A stretch of 64,000 nucleotides of DNA from Pestalotiopsis fici W106-1 (lineage: Eukaryota > Ascomycota > Sordariomycetes > Amphisphaeriales > Sporocadaceae). The DNA lies in contig NW_006917101.1 of the NCBI RefSeq assembly GCF_000516985.1, positions 2,162,834 through 2,226,833 on the forward strand, given 5' to 3'. The notes under the pieces were generated by a model. It saw only the letters and a program-made list of their open reading frames with translations. It ran no database searches and was not told the origin of the DNA. A program made the translations under genes and the position numbers. Of the stretch, positions 61,101-64,000 are shown one piece after another; positions within the stretch are counted from its first letter, which is position 1, and each line of letters starts with the position of its first letter.

Positions 61101-63198
61101 GGCATCTTCTGACTGCTGTGGCTCGGTTGAGGGGTCGATTGTGCATGTGCAAGACTGGCCAAACCAAGAGGCTCTTCTGATCGTGCCAGGCCGCCCTTGT
61201 TCGTAGATGCTGCAGTTTCAGGAAGGAACTGTTTAAAGTCCTCAAGAAGATCCGGTGCTGTGTTGAATAGGCTCGTTACCTGCGCATAAACATCCTGAAT
61301 CGGTTTTTGCTCTCGTTGATAAGTCTGCAAAATTTCTAAGAACTGCTTGTAAATTTCCGGCTTGTCCTGGAATCGGTTCTGTACGTGGTTAGTTGGCTGG
61401 CATCACTTCTGGCGGCGGCAGATGGGGTCGAGGGACTACATCGCCAAAGAAGCGCTTGTGAAGAACGCATAAATTGCTCTTTTCCATCCATAAGCGCGGG
61501 GCAAGTCTTACCTTGATCTTGTTCACATAGCTAATAGCATGATTGAACTCAACTGGGCCGCGTTTCTCTATGTTGGCGGCCTGTGCGGCAGCACCGTTGG
61601 CGGTGTTTTGAGCTCCGGGGGTAGGAGTCAATGCGTTCCGCGCTCCAGCGGCATTCGGCGTCGTGGAGTTTGGAACTTGCGAGCCGCCTCGTTGTACCTG
61701 AGATGACCCTGGGCCATCAAAAGCTCCGCCAGAACTCGGGCCAGGGCCAGGGCCAAAGAGACCACCAGGGCCTCCAGCAGTAGCAGGAGTACTGAATTGA
61801 GCTTCCGGGCTCTCGATACTAGTCTGCGGCTGGGATTGCTGCTGCTGCCAGTTACTAGCGCGGCTCGAGAAGAAGTTCGCGCCTGAACCAGGCTGGCTCG
61901 GATTCGCTTCCGCAAAGTTGAACTTGCCCGCTGTGATGGGTTGTAGCGTAGTGCCCATAGGGGTCGTGACCCGGATATGACTTGGATTGCCTTCGCCGCA
62001 TTCTATGCGGTAGCCGGGCGGTAGGAAGGTGTTGAAGCCCTGAATCAGGTTGGGGTGACCGGCAAACAGTTCAGAGACGCGTTTAATGACTCCGGGGGTA
62101 TCAATACTAGAGAAAGAGTTAGGCACTTAAGTCACTTAAAGAGAAGATGCGGAAACGCTTACGTTTGGCTTTTGAAATCTTTCATGATATCAAGAAATCT
62201 GTTGTAGACGTCGGGTTGCTCGGCAAACTGGACCTTAACCTGATCGAGGTAACTCAAGGCGTCCTGTTCAGGGTTTTCAAGGGTCAGCATCGTATCAGCC
62301 GCCATTTTGGTATCGGGGAGAGAATTCCTCTTGCTCGCTCAGCGGAGTGAAGAGGACCGAGTTAAGAGGGGTAAGAGACAAAGGTAAGAGACAACTCAAG
62401 AGATGCGGGACTTGGGGCAAAGGAAGGAGACTGAAGGAAGGTGGCAACGTAGGCCGTAGGTCGTGTGGTCTGCCGGGGAATAATCCAGGTGTTTGTTCGT
62501 GACTTCCGCAGCGTGATTGTGAAGGTTGAGATCGGAGAAAGTTGGCAGCCGCAGCCCAAATGGTCCAAGGGCCAAAGGGTACTTGAAACAACCAATTGAC
62601 CCGCGCCCGCAGACCACGTCGCCCAGTCGCTTTGTACTAGTCAACTTTGTATTTATCGACAACTTACATTCAGAATTGGTTGCTGGCCTTGCTGAAGAGC
62701 ACCGGCGCCAGGAGGGATAGGAGGTCCGCCAGGAGCGCCGCCGCTTCCTCCTCCAAAGGGGATATTTTGTGTGGGAGGGCGGTTGCTCTCTTGCTGCAGG
62801 GGCGGTCCCAGAGCCAGGGCAGCACTGGCAGCCGACGAGGCTGGCGCAGGAGCTGCTCCGCCGATGGCGCTGAACATCTGGCTAGACGCGTTCTGAACAC
62901 TTTGAGGTGGTGGTCGGTTCGCGACGTCGGTCAGTGGCGCGCCGGCAAAGGAGGCCGATGAGGGGCCGCCAATGGGGATCGGAGGGGCTGAACCATGGTT
63001 GGCCAGCAATCCACCGGGGCTGTGAATGGCTCCGGGGAGCCTCGAAGCGACCGGCTGGTGGATAGGAAGTGATGCTGCGTTGCTGTGGTGCGGAGTGCCT
63101 GACGATGCAGGGTAGGGGGCGTCTCGGGGGTCGCGATGGTGTCGCTCGGCGGAATCACGATCTCGATGCGCCATCTCTTCAACTTGGTGTGGATTCAT
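58146..63198 (-). CDS. SIN3: SIN3 histone deacetylase co-repressor scaffold
   Basis: Six exons, 63198-62668, 62329-62163, 62106-61512, 61378-60533, 60473-58773 and 58709-58146, give 1,467 residues. After a Pro/Ala/Gly-rich N-terminus come three paired amphipathic helix domains: PAH1 from [20 protein letters not shown] (about 200-268), PAH2 spanning [19 protein letters not shown] (about 420-490) and PAH3 around [20 protein letters not shown] (about 614-680). The HDAC-interacting region follows ([20 protein letters not shown] and onward), then the Sin3 C-terminal domain. It scaffolds the Rpd3-type deacetylase complex in the nucleus. The acceptor at 62330 (GCAAG) is the only one keeping the frame between exons 1 and 2, across a 338-bp intron; a separate start at MAADTML inside exon 2 is an alternative. 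Confidence 0.95.
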
Positions 63199-64000
63199 GA
63201 CACTCGGGACGAACAGACTGTGCTTTGGTGAGTTAGCTAGATTGCTCGCTGCGCCGACGGCGATGCATTATTTTGGGGGTTGAGAGGAGTGTGTGAAAGT
63301 TGAAACCCATGTGATTAACAGTCGCAGCTTGTTATGACGAAGCTCTTTTTCGGGAAGGCAGCCCAGTCACAACGAACTGCCCAAGGCGACAAAATCGTAC
63401 TTGGATTTCAACAGTAGAATCAAAATGGAAACATACCTTCTACATCACATCAGCTCTCCATGCTCATTCAAATAGTCTCTTTCGAGTATGGTCAAAGAGT
63501 CGTGATCGGTTGAGCGATGCAAGCAAGCTTGGGGGAAAGTTTGGACACACAAAGCTGTCGCAAGGTCTTGCTCCTTGACGCGATCTCTACTGTAGGTAAT
63601 CAGCCGGTTCCTGCAACCTCCGGTCTGTTATCGCACAGCTTATCAGCGGTATAATAGATAGTCCGTCAGCGGCGCGGGCCTTGGCGCACCCTTGTTAAGA
63701 ATAGACCAGGCCTCTTTCAGCTAGACCCCGCACCGGCTAGCGCGCAGAACACTTAAGTTTTCAATTGGGTGAGCCAAATTGAATTGGTTATTGCATCGAC
63801 GTTGGTTGGTTGGTTGGTTGATTGAGCTGTGCATGATGTATTGAGTTTGGGACACGTGAATGTTCAATATTGGCAAGCTAAAGTAGGTTGGCCTTGAACA
63901 GGAATGTTCCATCTATTCGGAGAAATACAAACAAGTATCAAACACACAGGAGATAATTCTTTGTTTGATTAATGGGCTAGGCCACAGCCTTTGAGACTCT
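63199..64000. promoter_or_regulatory. SIN3 upstream region to window end
   Basis: No coding frame is supported. It contains a short TTGG tandem run at 63801-63820. It presumably carries the SIN3 promoter and 5' untranslated region. Confidence 0.5.

Overview
This window comes from the nuclear genome of a filamentous ascomycete, most likely a Sordariomycete and probably Hypocreales. The evidence is the many 45-65 bp introns with GTAAGT-like donors, CTAAC-like branch sites and CAG/TAG acceptors, two Zn2Cys6/fungal-MHR regulators, a fungal-type fructosyl-amine oxidase, an Ure2-type glutathione transferase, and fungal SNU114, SIN3, CIA2 and ERG10 orthologues. The order-level placement is inference. 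Gene models below were spliced by hand and checked for reading-frame closure.

Left part (1-13.6 kb), ordinary accessory-metabolism genes: a PLP aminotransferase (-), a small Cys-rich protein (+), a secreted pepsin-like protease (+), a Ure2-like GST (+) convergent with a fructosyl-amine oxidase (-), and an UNC93-like MFS transporter (+) divergent from that oxidase. A perfect 36-bp palindrome lies between the protease and the GST.

Middle-left (about 14-24.4 kb), a decayed island: a 5'- and 3'-truncated Ulp1-like protease relic ending at a pure purine tract, an unknown ORF, a frameshifted acidic-protein relic, two related RNA-binding-type genes (copy A with an RRM, copy B with an RGG tail), both broken by in-frame stops or frameshifts, and a DEAH-box RNA helicase broken by a frameshift and by an insertion of about 313 bp. 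Downstream of copy B is an array of four short hairpins with GCAA loops. A diverged repeat of about 38 bp sits on either side of the MFS gene, at the left border of this island.

Middle (24.7-34.7 kb): a small charged protein, a Zn2Cys6 regulator divergent from a flavin-reductase-like protein, a Cys-rich protein with a GPI-like tail, and a second Zn2Cys6 regulator containing a 7-nt microexon.

Right part: an 8.4-kb gene-free shared upstream region, then CIA2 (Fe-S targeting), a 5.8-kb convergent gene-free region, SNU114 (U5 snRNP GTPase) with a 1.29-kb intron, ERG10 (acetoacetyl-CoA thiolase) and SIN3 (histone deacetylase co-repressor scaffold). These four are conserved housekeeping genes. I found no rRNA, convincing tRNA, CRISPR array or intact transposase.
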